A stretch of DNA of 5,181 nucleotides, taken from positions 1-5,181 of the forward strand of contig JACQEC010000299.1 of the NCBI GenBank assembly GCA_016200765.1, in the 5' to 3' direction. Position 1 is the first letter of the stretch. Every line of letters starts with the position of its first letter. Shown here piece by piece: positions 1 through 5,181 of the stretch. A model generated the notes under the pieces. It was not told where the DNA came from and searched no databases. It worked only from the letters and a program-made list of their open reading frames with translations. Position numbers and translations under genes: made by a program. The DNA is from Chloroflexota bacterium. GTDB lineage: Bacteria > Chloroflexota > Anaerolineae > JACRMK01.

Positions 1-1
1 C

Positions 2-124
2 CTCAACAATCTACTGGTCGGCCTGCTCAAACCGCTGGACTTTGCCTACTTGCCCCAGGCCCGGCGCGCCTTCAATGCGCATCTGATCAGTGCCGTTGAT
101 ACCCTCACCCGCCGCACACTATGA
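2..124 (+). CDS. C-terminal end of an unrecognised protein (5' end outside window)
   Basis: The frame beginning at base 2 is open for 40 codons and stops at TGA 122-124. The tail reads as a mildly hydrophobic helix-like stretch (about 15 residues, NNLLVGLLKPLDFAYL), then an Arg-rich end (TLTRRTL). Codons are mostly GC-ending (CTG, GTC, GGC, GCC, CGC), which supports real coding; the other two forward frames hit stops at 97-99 and about 111. The stop overlaps the ATG of the next ORF as ATGA, so the two may be translationally coupled. I do not recognise the family from this fragment, and it does not resemble the part of aldehyde:ferredoxin oxidoreductase that would precede the next ORF. Function unknown. 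Confidence 0.6.
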   Translation, partial: LNNLLVGLLKPLDFAYLPQARRAFNAHLISAVDTLTRRTL

Positions 125-540
125 CTTTTGAGGAGCCCTGGCAGTTCTATTCGTTCCTTGACTCCGCCGACCTCTGCCAGTTTGTCTTTGGGCCGGCCTG
201 GACGCTATATGGCCCGCAAGAGACGGTAGACGTGGTGAAAGCGATTACCGGCTGGAACGAATTTGCATTAGACGAACTGCTGCGGGTGGGCGAGCGGCGA
301 ATCAACATGATGCGGGTTTTCAACGCGCGCGAGGGGCTGAACCGCCAGGACGACCGGCTGCCGAAAAAATTCTTCAAGGCGCTGGAGGGCACCGGCCCGA
401 CGGCGGATGTCGCACTCCGTCAGGACGAAATCGAACACGCCAAAGACCTCTACTATCAGATGGCCGGCTGGGATGTCGTCACCGGCGCGCCAACACGCGC
501 GCGCTTGGCACAGTTGGGGCTGGAATGGTTGGCCAGTTAG
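121..540 (+). CDS. Orphan C-terminal domain of aldehyde:ferredoxin oxidoreductase (AOR) family, probably a remnant or split subunit
   Basis: The 139-residue product matches only the last fifth of AOR-family tungsten/molybdopterin enzymes, which are normally about 600 residues and oxidise aldehydes to acids with ferredoxin as acceptor. Seen: D14-S-A-D-L-C19, corresponding to the family DxxGLC motif, whose Asp contacts the pterin and whose Cys is the fourth 4Fe-4S ligand (the usual Gly is Asp here); GPAWTLY at 24-30; a signature helix at 57-83 with GERR, FNAREGL and DDRLPKK; and the closing YYQMAGWD...PTRARLAQLGL block at 110-135. The N-terminal pterin domain and the CxxCxxxC cluster ligands are absent, and the frame is closed by TGA at 97-99 just upstream. 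No Shine-Dalgarno precedes the ATG, which overlaps the previous stop (ATGA). Alone it cannot be a working AOR. It may be a remnant, the second half of a split enzyme, or the result of a rearrangement or assembly join. Family assignment is firm; status as a functional gene is not. Confidence 0.75.
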   Translation: MTFEEPWQFYSFLDSADLCQFVFGPAWTLYGPQETVDVVKAITGWNEFALDELLRVGERRINMMRVFNAREGLNRQDDRLPKKFFKALEGTGPTADVALRQDEIEHAKDLYYQMAGWDVVTGAPTRARLAQLGLEWLAS

Positions 541-1301
541 CCGTTCATCCAGCGTTTCAGAATGTCCATCGTGCCGTGGCCGTTGTCATAGGGCGACACG
601 TATTGCACGGCGGATTTCACGGCGCGGTGCGCGTTCGACGGCGCGGCTGAAGCGCCGACCTTACGCAGGAACGAGAGGTCGGATGGCGCATCGCCGATGC
701 CGGCCATGTTATCCAACGGAATGCCGATTTCGCGTGACAACCACTCGACCCCTGCGCCTTTATCTATGCCGTCCGGCAATATCTCCACCGATGACACGGA
801 GGCTGTGACCGTAAAGCCGCTTGATCGCCCATCCAGCGCGCGCGCGGCAAGCTCGGCGAGTTGCCCCAAAGTAATGCCCGCGTTCGCAGGGTACAGGGTC
901 AGCGTCACCTCCTTGCCCGGTTGAAATTGACCGATCCCCGGTTCGACCAGCGCGCGGCGCAGGATCATGCGGATGTCGTCCAGAGCAACCCGCATGTCCG
1001 GTGTAAATGAGGGGTTCTCAGCAAAATGATAGCGATCAGGAAAATACAGGCCACCGCCGTTCTCATAGATCGCTGGCATGTGAGCGTCTATGGCCTGCAT
1101 GATGGCCTCGACATACGGCTCTTGTCTGCCTGTGCACAGGGTGACGGCAAACTGCGGTGGGTCAACCCGTGCGCGCCTGTTTAGGCGAGCGATGAAGTCC
1201 ATCGCCTCAAGTGACCACGGTTTAGCCTCGCCGGGCGTGAGACAGCCGTCAATGTCCAACACCACCAAACGAACAGGGTTCAAGATGTCTTCCTCGATCA
1301 T
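537..1301 (-). CDS. HAD-superfamily phosphatase (Cof/phosphoglycolate-phosphatase-like, capped)
   Basis: A 254-residue cytosolic protein with all four HAD motifs: motif I D16-I-D18-G-C-L-T (nucleophile and acid/base Asp), motif II C-T57-G-R59, motif III K181 in the IDKGAG segment, and motif IV G203-D204-A-P-S207-D208 (Mg2+ binding). Residues of roughly 80-178 between motifs II and III form a large C2-type cap, as in Cof, sucrose-phosphatase-like and archaeal phosphoglycolate phosphatases. Length fits that group. The likely activity is Mg2+-dependent dephosphorylation of a small sugar- or glycolate-type phosphate; the exact substrate cannot be read. The start at 1301 is chosen because the fold begins a few residues later; the frame stays open upstream to 1475, but there it is only a His/Ser/Asn-rich shadow of a Thr/Pro linker. 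No Shine-Dalgarno is visible. The ATG overlaps the stop of the upstream secreted-protein gene (ATGA, 1298-1301), suggesting translational coupling. It is the last gene of the leftward run. Confidence 0.85.
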   Translation of the reverse strand: MIEEDILNPVRLVVLDIDGCLTPGEAKPWSLEAMDFIARLNRRARVDPPQFAVTLCTGRQEPYVEAIMQAIDAHMPAIYENGGGLYFPDRYHFAENPSFTPDMRVALDDIRMILRRALVEPGIGQFQPGKEVTLTLYPANAGITLGQLAELAARALDGRSSGFTVTASVSSVEILPDGIDKGAGVEWLSREIGIPLDNMAGIGDAPSDLSFLRKVGASAAPSNAHRAVKSAVQYVSPYDNGHGTMDILKRWMNG

Positions 1302-1330
1302 TGAATGAGTATCGGCAGATACAGTTGAAA

Positions 1331-1465
1331 CGGTGTTATGGTTACTGTTGCGGAAGGGGTTGCGGTGGGCGTAGGCGTGACTGTTGCCGTGAGCGTCGCT
1401 GTGGGCGTAACTGTATCTGTTGGCGTGAGCGTTGCGGTCGGAGTTGGGGTCGGAGTGGGTGTATT
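1331..1465 (-). repeat. C-terminal Thr/Pro-rich linker, degenerate TPTA/TPTP repeats
   Basis: Forty-five codons, read leftward in the downstream frame of the broken P-domain gene, are almost entirely Thr, Pro and Ala with occasional Val, Leu, Ser and Asp. The ACN-CCN codon pairing gives a rough 6-nt period. It separates P domain 2 from the short hydrophobic tail FQLYLPILIQ. On the opposite strand the same bases read as Gly/Val or Cys/Arg-rich shadow ORFs. Such linkers are typically extended, surface-exposed and often O-glycosylated; glycosylation here is inferred only. Confidence 0.85.
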
Positions 1466-1633
1466 GGAGAGCCATTGAAAGTCAAGACCCCAGCAGTAGA
1501 GATTGCCCACCTCGCCGCCCGCGTTGTCGCTGATTTGCAGTGTCCAATCCCCAAAGGCTTGATGGCCGTTGAGGAGCGACAGCGGCGCATCAGGGCGGAA
1601 CGACCCGGCGAATGGCGGTTCCCCGCCGCTGAT

Positions 1634-1655
1634 GGGAGTGGCGAGTCGCCATCCC
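1634..1655. repeat. Imperfect palindrome at the frameshift/deletion junction
   Basis: The plus strand reads GGGA-G-TGGCGA-G-TCGCCA-TCCC: two 10-base arms (4+6) with one bulged G in the left arm and a single central base. The junction where P domain 2 loses its frame (D377 codon 1647-1645, in-frame resumption at 1642) lies exactly in its centre. It lies inside a coding region and has no T-tract, so a terminator role is not supported. It may be the scar of the deletion, or a hairpin that provoked a deletion during replication or sequencing. Confidence 0.65.
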
Positions 1656-1794
1656 AGGTGTGGTTGATGCGGGTGTGGACGGTGACGGCGCTGACCAGCC
1701 AAGGGGCGCTGACGGAGATGGTGTGAGTTATGATGCCTGCGCTTCCGCCCGACCAATCCGGTATTGGCACGTTGATTGATCCGCTGGTATAGGA

Positions 1795-2217
1795 CGCCGC
1801 AATAGTGGGCGTGGGCGTGGGCGTCCACGTTGCCGACGGTATGGGGGTTGCTGTTGACGTGGGTGTACCAGTCGAAGTGGCGGTAGCGGTACCCGTTGGC
1901 GTCGGCGTGTTGGTAGAGGTACCCGTTGGTGTCGGTGTGTCGGTACTCGCCAATGTCGCCGTGCTTATCGCGGTGCTTGTGGCCGTCGGCGTGTCAGAGG
2001 GAGTAGCCGTTGCGGTGGGTGGAGCAATGGGTGTGGCTGTGGGTGTGGCTGTGGTCGTGGGTGTAGGCGTATCGGTTGGCGTCGCGGTGGCGGTCGGCGT
2101 GTCCGTTGGTGGAAGAGGCGATGTCGGGGTTGGAGATGGTGTGAGCGTGAACGTGGGGGTGCCGGTAGGCGTGGGTGTGGCGGTGTCGGTCGGACTTGGC
2201 GTCGCCGTCGGGGTCGC
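1795..2217 (-). repeat. Central 141-codon Thr/Pro-rich linker, degenerate hexanucleotide-periodic repeat
   Basis: This stretch links P domain 1 to P domain 2. Read leftward it alternates Thr with Pro, Ala, Ser, Gly or Asp (for example TPTATPSPTDTATPTPTG). The minus strand is strongly A/C-rich and the plus strand G/T-rich, with an approximate 6-nt period; a perfect tandem 12-mer (GGGTGTGGCTGT on plus) occupies 2029-2040 and 2041-2052. The composition suppresses stop codons, so several frames on both strands stay open here, giving Val/Gly- and His-rich shadows. It probably acts as a stiff extracellular spacer. Confidence 0.9.
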
Positions 2218-2783
2218 CGGCAGAGACATCTCCAATTGCCAGCAAAACAACGTGCCGCCGTCGCCAGCAGCAGCATCGGTAATAACGATTGTCCAGATGC
2301 CATCCGAAGGCTTGCCGTTGAGAACGGACAGCGCGCGATCGGGGATGAATGAGCCTACAAATGGCGCACTCGCCGCGCCTATCGGGAGCGCGGCTTGGTC
2401 ATCGAACACCGTGAAGCTGGTATCGCAACCTTGGCCGCTGGCTCCATAGTTCTTGCCGCCGCTGCCATTGCGATCTGAGAGCACAACCACGGTGCCGTCC
2501 GGCGCGGCGACGGAAATTGTGAGATCGCCGTCGAAGGTATGATCTAGGCGGACCTTCACGTTGATGTCGGTAAGCGTGCCTGCATCTGCGACCAGTATTG
2601 TGTGCGTGAGGACGCCGGGATTCGGGATCATCAGGTTCAGCGCGCCGCTACTATAGGTCACCGTTTGAGCCACAACATGAGCTGGAATCAGGCCGGCGGC
2701 GAGCCCGGCACAGATAAAGATGGCGCTCAAACAGCCTGTGGTGCGCGTAATGCGCTTGGCTCCCTGATATCTCAACAGCCTGT

Positions 2784-2791
2784 CCCTCTCC
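2784..2791 (-). promoter_or_regulatory. Ribosome binding site deciding the TTG start of the P-domain gene
   Basis: Read leftward, GGAGAGGG sits 8 nt before TTG 2775-2773. The frame is open further upstream to 2928, but that part overlaps the end of iolE and would bury the signal peptide 50 residues inside the protein. The TTG gives a normal signal peptide with a basic start. The site lies in the 22-nt gap after the iolE stop. Confidence 0.65.
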
Positions 2792-2797
2792 GGCAGT

Positions 2798-3685
2798 TTA
2801 CGCGAGGCCAATCGCCTGCAGATAGGCGCGCGTGCGTTTCGCAATCGGCAGAGGCTTGTCAAACGGGGCGGGATACATGTCCTGTTCAACCATTGCGAAG
2901 CCGCTGAAGTCAACTTCTCGCAGCACATCGCGAAAGGCCGGAAAATCCACGGCGCCCTGCGACGGCTCGCAGAACATATCCATGGCTACGGCAAGACCAA
3001 GGGGTATGCGTTCGGCCTCGACCTTACACTGGATGTCGGAATCCACACTTTTCAGGTGCAGGTAGGGGATACGGGCATGGTGGCGGCGCATGAAGTCAAC
3101 GGCGTTGCCTCCGCGGTACGCGTGGTGTCCGGTGTCAAAGCACAAGCCGACGCGCGCCGGATCAGTATCGCGCAAGAACGCCTCAATCTGCCACTCGTAC
3201 TCGACGTGCGTTTCCGCGTGTGGATGGAAAACCAGGCGCAGGCCGAAGCGGCTCTGGACGAGATCGGCGGCGCGATGGGTCGTCTCAATCAGACACATCC
3301 AGCCGCTCGTGTCCAGTGTTCGCGGCTGGCGCATCTCGCCGGTTGCGAGATTCGAGTAGGTGTCATCAATCAGCACGAGGAAGGGCGCGCCGAGCGCGGA
3401 GAGCAACGCGCCGCAAGCCAGCAGGTCGTTCTCCAACGCCGGCCACGCGGCCGGGTCTTCCAACACACCCTGCACGGCGGTGGCTGCGGTCGTAAGCCTC
3501 CGCTGGTCCAATTCTCGACGCAGTACCGATGGATCGGTTGGCATGTAGCCGTAGGGGCCAATCTCGATGTGTTGGTAGCCCACTTCAGCCACCTCATCGA
3601 GAAAGCGGCGCCACGGCGTTTGCTTCGGATCATCGGCAAACCACACGCCCCACGAGTCCGGGGCAGTCCCTACGATGACGTTCAA
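2798..3685 (-). CDS. iolE: Myo-inosose-2 dehydratase (2-keto-myo-inositol dehydratase), IolE family
   Basis: A 295-residue xylose-isomerase-like TIM barrel. IolE (EC 4.2.1.44) removes water from 2-keto-myo-inositol to give 3D-(3,5/4)-trihydroxycyclohexane-1,2-dione, the second step of inositol catabolism in the cytosol, using a divalent metal. The N-terminus carries the family-typical GTAPDSWGVW (6-15), DDPKQTPW (18-25) and a GPYGYMPTDP block (43-52). Candidate metal or active-site residues lie at the C-ends of barrel strands: H154, H156 and E158 in FHPHAETH, D184 and H187 in FDTGHH, H210 in YLHLKS, and E267 in MVEQD. Length equals the usual 295-300. The start is TTG 3685-3683, because the fold begins at the next residues and GAGGAG lies 6 nt upstream; the open frame to 4021 overlaps iolD and is not coding. 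iolD ends 13 nt upstream, and the product of this enzyme is the substrate of IolD, which supports the call. A generic sugar-phosphate isomerase/epimerase is the weaker alternative. Confidence 0.87.
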   Translation of the reverse strand: MNVIVGTAPDSWGVWFADDPKQTPWRRFLDEVAEVGYQHIEIGPYGYMPTDPSVLRRELDQRRLTTAATAVQGVLEDPAAWPALENDLLACGALLSALGAPFLVLIDDTYSNLATGEMRQPRTLDTSGWMCLIETTHRAADLVQSRFGLRLVFHPHAETHVEYEWQIEAFLRDTDPARVGLCFDTGHHAYRGGNAVDFMRRHHARIPYLHLKSVDSDIQCKVEAERIPLGLAVAMDMFCEPSQGAVDFPAFRDVLREVDFSGFAMVEQDMYPAPFDKPLPIAKRTRAYLQAIGLA

Positions 3686-3691
3686 AGTTTG

Positions 3692-3697
3692 CTCCTC
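3692..3697 (-). promoter_or_regulatory. Ribosome binding site deciding the TTG start of iolE
   Basis: Read leftward, GAGGAG begins just after the iolD stop (TGA 3701-3699) and ends 6 nt before TTG 3685-3683. There is no ATG or GTG in frame nearby, and the first residues after the TTG match the usual IolE N-terminus. Confidence 0.75.
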
Positions 3698-3698
3698 A

Positions 3699-5180
3699 TC
3701 AACGATAATAACGCTGGCGGCGCGCGCGCTCCCGCTCGTACTGATGGCGCAGTTTTCGAGTGACCGGGTCGCGTGTCGCTTCAGCGGACGCCACATCCCA
3801 CCAGACCCCGGCGCCGGGCAAGTAGCGGTGCTTCTCGACCTCGACCACAATGACGCAGGGGCGCGATTCTTGGCGCGCTTCGGCCAGTGCGGCGCGAAGG
3901 TCGGTCTCGGTAGCGACATGCCACGCGCGCGCGCCCATACTTTCGGCGTTCCGCGCATAGTCAACTGGCAGATAGTCCCCCTCCAGGCGGTTGCTCTGCG
4001 GATCGCGCGCGCGGAATTCATTCCCGAAACTGCGGCCCGCCCGATTCATCTGAAGTTGGCGGATCACCTGAAAACCGTGGTTGTCGGCGACGACGACAGT
4101 CACTTTGAGCTTCTCCTGCGCCGCCGTCACGAGTTCCATCGGGTTCATCAGGTATGTGCCGTCGCCGATGAGCACGTAGATTTCGCCTGACGGGTGCGCC
4201 ATCCGCACGCCCAACCCGGCGGGCAGTTCGTAACCCATGCAGGAGTATCCAAATTCGATATGGCAGGGCCGGTCGCCACTCGTATCCCACAGCTTCATCA
4301 GGTCGCCGGGCGCGCCGCCGGCCGCTGCAATCACCGTGTCGCCCGGTTGGGCTTCCTTGTTCAGGATTCCAATGAGTTGACCCTGACTGATCGCCTCGCC
4401 GGGGACCTGGTGATAGACCTCGGTTTCCAGCGCGTGCGCCCACGCCTGTTTAGCGGCGGCTACTTCGCGCCCATACGTTGAGCGCGGCTGAAGGCCGACT
4501 GACTTCGCGCGTTCGATCAGGGCGCGAAGCGCCTCGCGCGCGTCGGCAACGATGGGCAGCGCGCCCTGCTTGCAGGCGTCACGCTCGACGACGTTGATGG
4601 CAATGAACTTCACTTGAGGGTGACTGAAGGCCGACTGGGAGCCGGTTGTGAAATCGGTCAGACGAGTCCCGATGGCGATGACCAGATCGGCCTTGCTTTC
4701 GATCTGCGCCGCCGGCGGTGTCCCGGTTACACCGCCGCCGCCCAGCAGCCACGGCGAGTCGCGCCGGATTGCTCCTTTACCAGCGAAGGTCTCAACTACG
4801 GGAATCCCGCAAGTCTCCGCGAACGCTTGCAGTTCGTCCCACGCTTCGGCATAATGCACGCCGCCACCGGCGATAATCACGGGGCGCTTCGCGTGCTTCA
4901 ACAGAGCGATGGCCTCTGCAACACGGTCGAGGTTAGGCGCGGGACGTCCAATCGGCCAGACGCACGGCTCGAAAAACTTGGCCGGGTAGTCATACGCGTG
5001 AGCCTGAACATCCTGTGGGAGCGCGAGAGTTACGGTGCCCGTCTCTACAGGGCTGGTGAGCACGCGCATCGCTTCAGGCAGGGCTGTTAGAATCTGTTCC
5101 GGGCGGGAGATGCGATCGAAGAAGCGGCTGACGGGCCGAAAGCAATCGTTGACGCTGACGTCGGCCGACACAGGATGTTC
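3699..5180 (-). CDS. iolD: 3D-(3,5/4)-trihydroxycyclohexane-1,2-dione hydrolase IolD, thiamine-diphosphate enzyme (N-terminus outside window)
   Basis: The 493 residues present belong to a ThDP-dependent enzyme of the acetolactate-synthase fold. IolD (EC 3.7.1.22) opens the cyclic trione made by IolE to 5-deoxy-glucuronate. Seen, numbering from the first full codon: the end of the PYR domain (1-65) with VSVNDCFRPVSRFFDRI and LALPQDVQAHAYDYP, characteristic of IolD; the central domain (about 75-215) with RPVIIAGGGVHY and IGTRLTDF; and the PP domain (about 260-460) with FGYSCMGYELPAGLG and the ThDP/Mg2+ motif GDG 339-341 followed by N367 in ADNHG. The C-terminal tail is Arg-rich (RERARRQRYYR). 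Full IolD is about 620-640 residues, so some 130-150 N-terminal residues, including the catalytic-Glu region, lie beyond the right edge. The GTG at 5171 is internal, not a start. No frameshift is seen. Its pairing with iolE makes the assignment strong. Confidence 0.92.
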   Translation of the reverse strand, partial: EHPVSADVSVNDCFRPVSRFFDRISRPEQILTALPEAMRVLTSPVETGTVTLALPQDVQAHAYDYPAKFFEPCVWPIGRPAPNLDRVAEAIALLKHAKRPVIIAGGGVHYAEAWDELQAFAETCGIPVVETFAGKGAIRRDSPWLLGGGGVTGTPPAAQIESKADLVIAIGTRLTDFTTGSQSAFSHPQVKFIAINVVERDACKQGALPIVADAREALRALIERAKSVGLQPRSTYGREVAAAKQAWAHALETEVYHQVPGEAISQGQLIGILNKEAQPGDTVIAAAGGAPGDLMKLWDTSGDRPCHIEFGYSCMGYELPAGLGVRMAHPSGEIYVLIGDGTYLMNPMELVTAAQEKLKVTVVVADNHGFQVIRQLQMNRAGRSFGNEFRARDPQSNRLEGDYLPVDYARNAESMGARAWHVATETDLRAALAEARQESRPCVIVVEVEKHRYLPGAGVWWDVASAEATRDPVTRKLRHQYERERARRQRYYR

Positions 5181-5181
5181 C

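Larger units (their letters stand above)
1298..2775 (-). pseudogene. Secreted protein with two P (proprotein convertase) domains joined by Thr/Pro linkers; broken by internal deletion and frameshift
   Basis: Reading from TTG 2775: a basic n-region (MRYQGAKRITRTTG), a hydrophobic core at about residues 15-31 and a likely signal-peptidase site after A36 (HVVA before Q). P domain 1 spans about 41-185, with HTFDGDL, FDDQA, FVGSFIPD, LSVLNG, DGIWTIVITD and FCWQL in order; C117 and C178 could pair. A 141-residue Thr/Pro linker (187-327) follows, then P domain 2 from 328. After HTWDGD (D377, codon ending at 1645) the frame is lost. The homologous remainder, from ATPISGGEPPFAGSF through NLYCWGLDFQW, resumes 2 nt later in another frame (from 1642), followed by a second Thr/Pro linker and the tail FQLYLPILIQ, stop at 1298. 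By comparison with domain 1 about 44 residues are missing. Uncorrected translation continues out of frame to a stop at 1342-1344 (477 residues, Arg/Gln-rich end). P domains usually sit behind subtilisin-like proteases; no protease is present here. A sequencing or assembly error is the alternative to true decay. Confidence 0.75.

Noticed and set aside
407..808. Plus-strand 133-residue Arg-rich open frame
   Set aside because: It straddles the ends of two real convergent genes in the wrong frame and is dominated by Arg/Ser/Cys, typical of a GC-rich shadow.
1302..1475. 58-residue N-terminal extension of the HAD phosphatase
   Set aside because: The extra residues (His/Ser/Asn/Asp-rich) are the Thr/Pro linker read in another frame; the HAD fold starts after the ATG at 1301.
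1634..1655. Intrinsic terminator or programmed frameshift site
   Set aside because: The palindrome has no following T-tract and lies inside coding sequence. There is no slippery heptamer, and a programmed shift would not explain the missing 44 residues of the domain.
2029..2070. Plus-strand G-quadruplex candidate
   Set aside because: There are only two or three GGG runs separated by GG pairs; at best a weak two-tier structure, explained by the linker codons.
1795..2217. CRISPR-like or VNTR array
   Set aside because: The period is about 6 nt and follows Thr-Pro codons; there are no conserved repeats of 20-40 nt separated by unique spacers.
1805..2449. Plus-strand 214-residue open frame rich in Val-Gly repeats
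   Set aside because: It is the reverse complement of the Thr/Pro linker and part of P domain 1; the minus strand gives a signal peptide and recognisable domains, while this frame gives only low-complexity sequence.
2776..2928. N-terminal extension of the P-domain protein
   Set aside because: It overlaps the end of iolE and would put about 50 residues before the signal peptide; the TTG at 2775 is better placed.
3056..3763. Plus-strand 235-residue open frame opposite iolE
   Set aside because: It is antisense to a clearly conserved gene; long antisense frames are expected in GC-rich coding DNA, and no domain is recognisable.
3686..4021. 112-residue N-terminal extension of IolE
   Set aside because: It overlaps the well-conserved C-terminus of IolD in another frame and has the Arg-rich look of a shadow frame; the TTG at 3685 has a good ribosome binding site.

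Overview
The window looks like a stretch of a bacterial chromosome from a GC-rich (about 60% by eye) member of the Chloroflexota, perhaps of the Anaerolineae/Caldilineae type. The lineage is an inference from three things: long Thr/Pro linkers in a secreted protein that ends in a short hydrophobic YLPILIQ tail (a style I associate with Chloroflexota exoproteins), an aldehyde:ferredoxin oxidoreductase (AOR) fragment of the kind found in that phylum, and the iol gene types. No rRNA or other marker gene is present to settle it.

Layout. The left edge (1-540) is read rightward. It holds the last 40 codons of an unrecognised gene, then, overlapping by ATGA, a 139-residue ORF that matches only the C-terminal domain of the tungsten/molybdopterin AOR family. 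Everything else (537-5181) is read leftward as one tightly packed run, in transcription order: iolD (its 5' end lies beyond the right edge), iolE, a secreted two-P-domain protein that is broken by an internal deletion/frameshift, and a HAD-superfamily phosphatase. The gaps between these genes are 13 nt, 22 nt and a 4-nt overlap, so they probably form one transcript. The two blocks converge, and their stop codons overlap within TTAG at 537-540. No gene-free stretch longer than about 25 nt exists, and no promoter, terminator, tRNA or CRISPR array was seen.

How the genes work together. IolE dehydrates 2-keto-myo-inositol to a cyclic trione, and IolD hydrolyses that trione to 5-deoxy-glucuronate. 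They are consecutive steps of myo-inositol breakdown and sit in an operon-like order. The HAD phosphatase could serve sugar-phosphate metabolism in the same transcript, but its substrate cannot be read from the sequence. The secreted P-domain protein has no obvious place in a cytosolic inositol pathway.

Most notable: (i) the second P domain of the secreted protein has lost about 130 nt, and its reading frame, exactly at a 22-bp imperfect palindrome (1634-1655); (ii) the orphan AOR C-terminal domain, which keeps the Asp and the last Fe-S cysteine of the pterin/cluster motif but has none of the rest of the enzyme; (iii) the start codon of the HAD gene overlaps the stop of the secreted-protein gene, so the frameshift may also affect how the phosphatase is translated. 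I do not see strong evidence for an entirely new biological system here.
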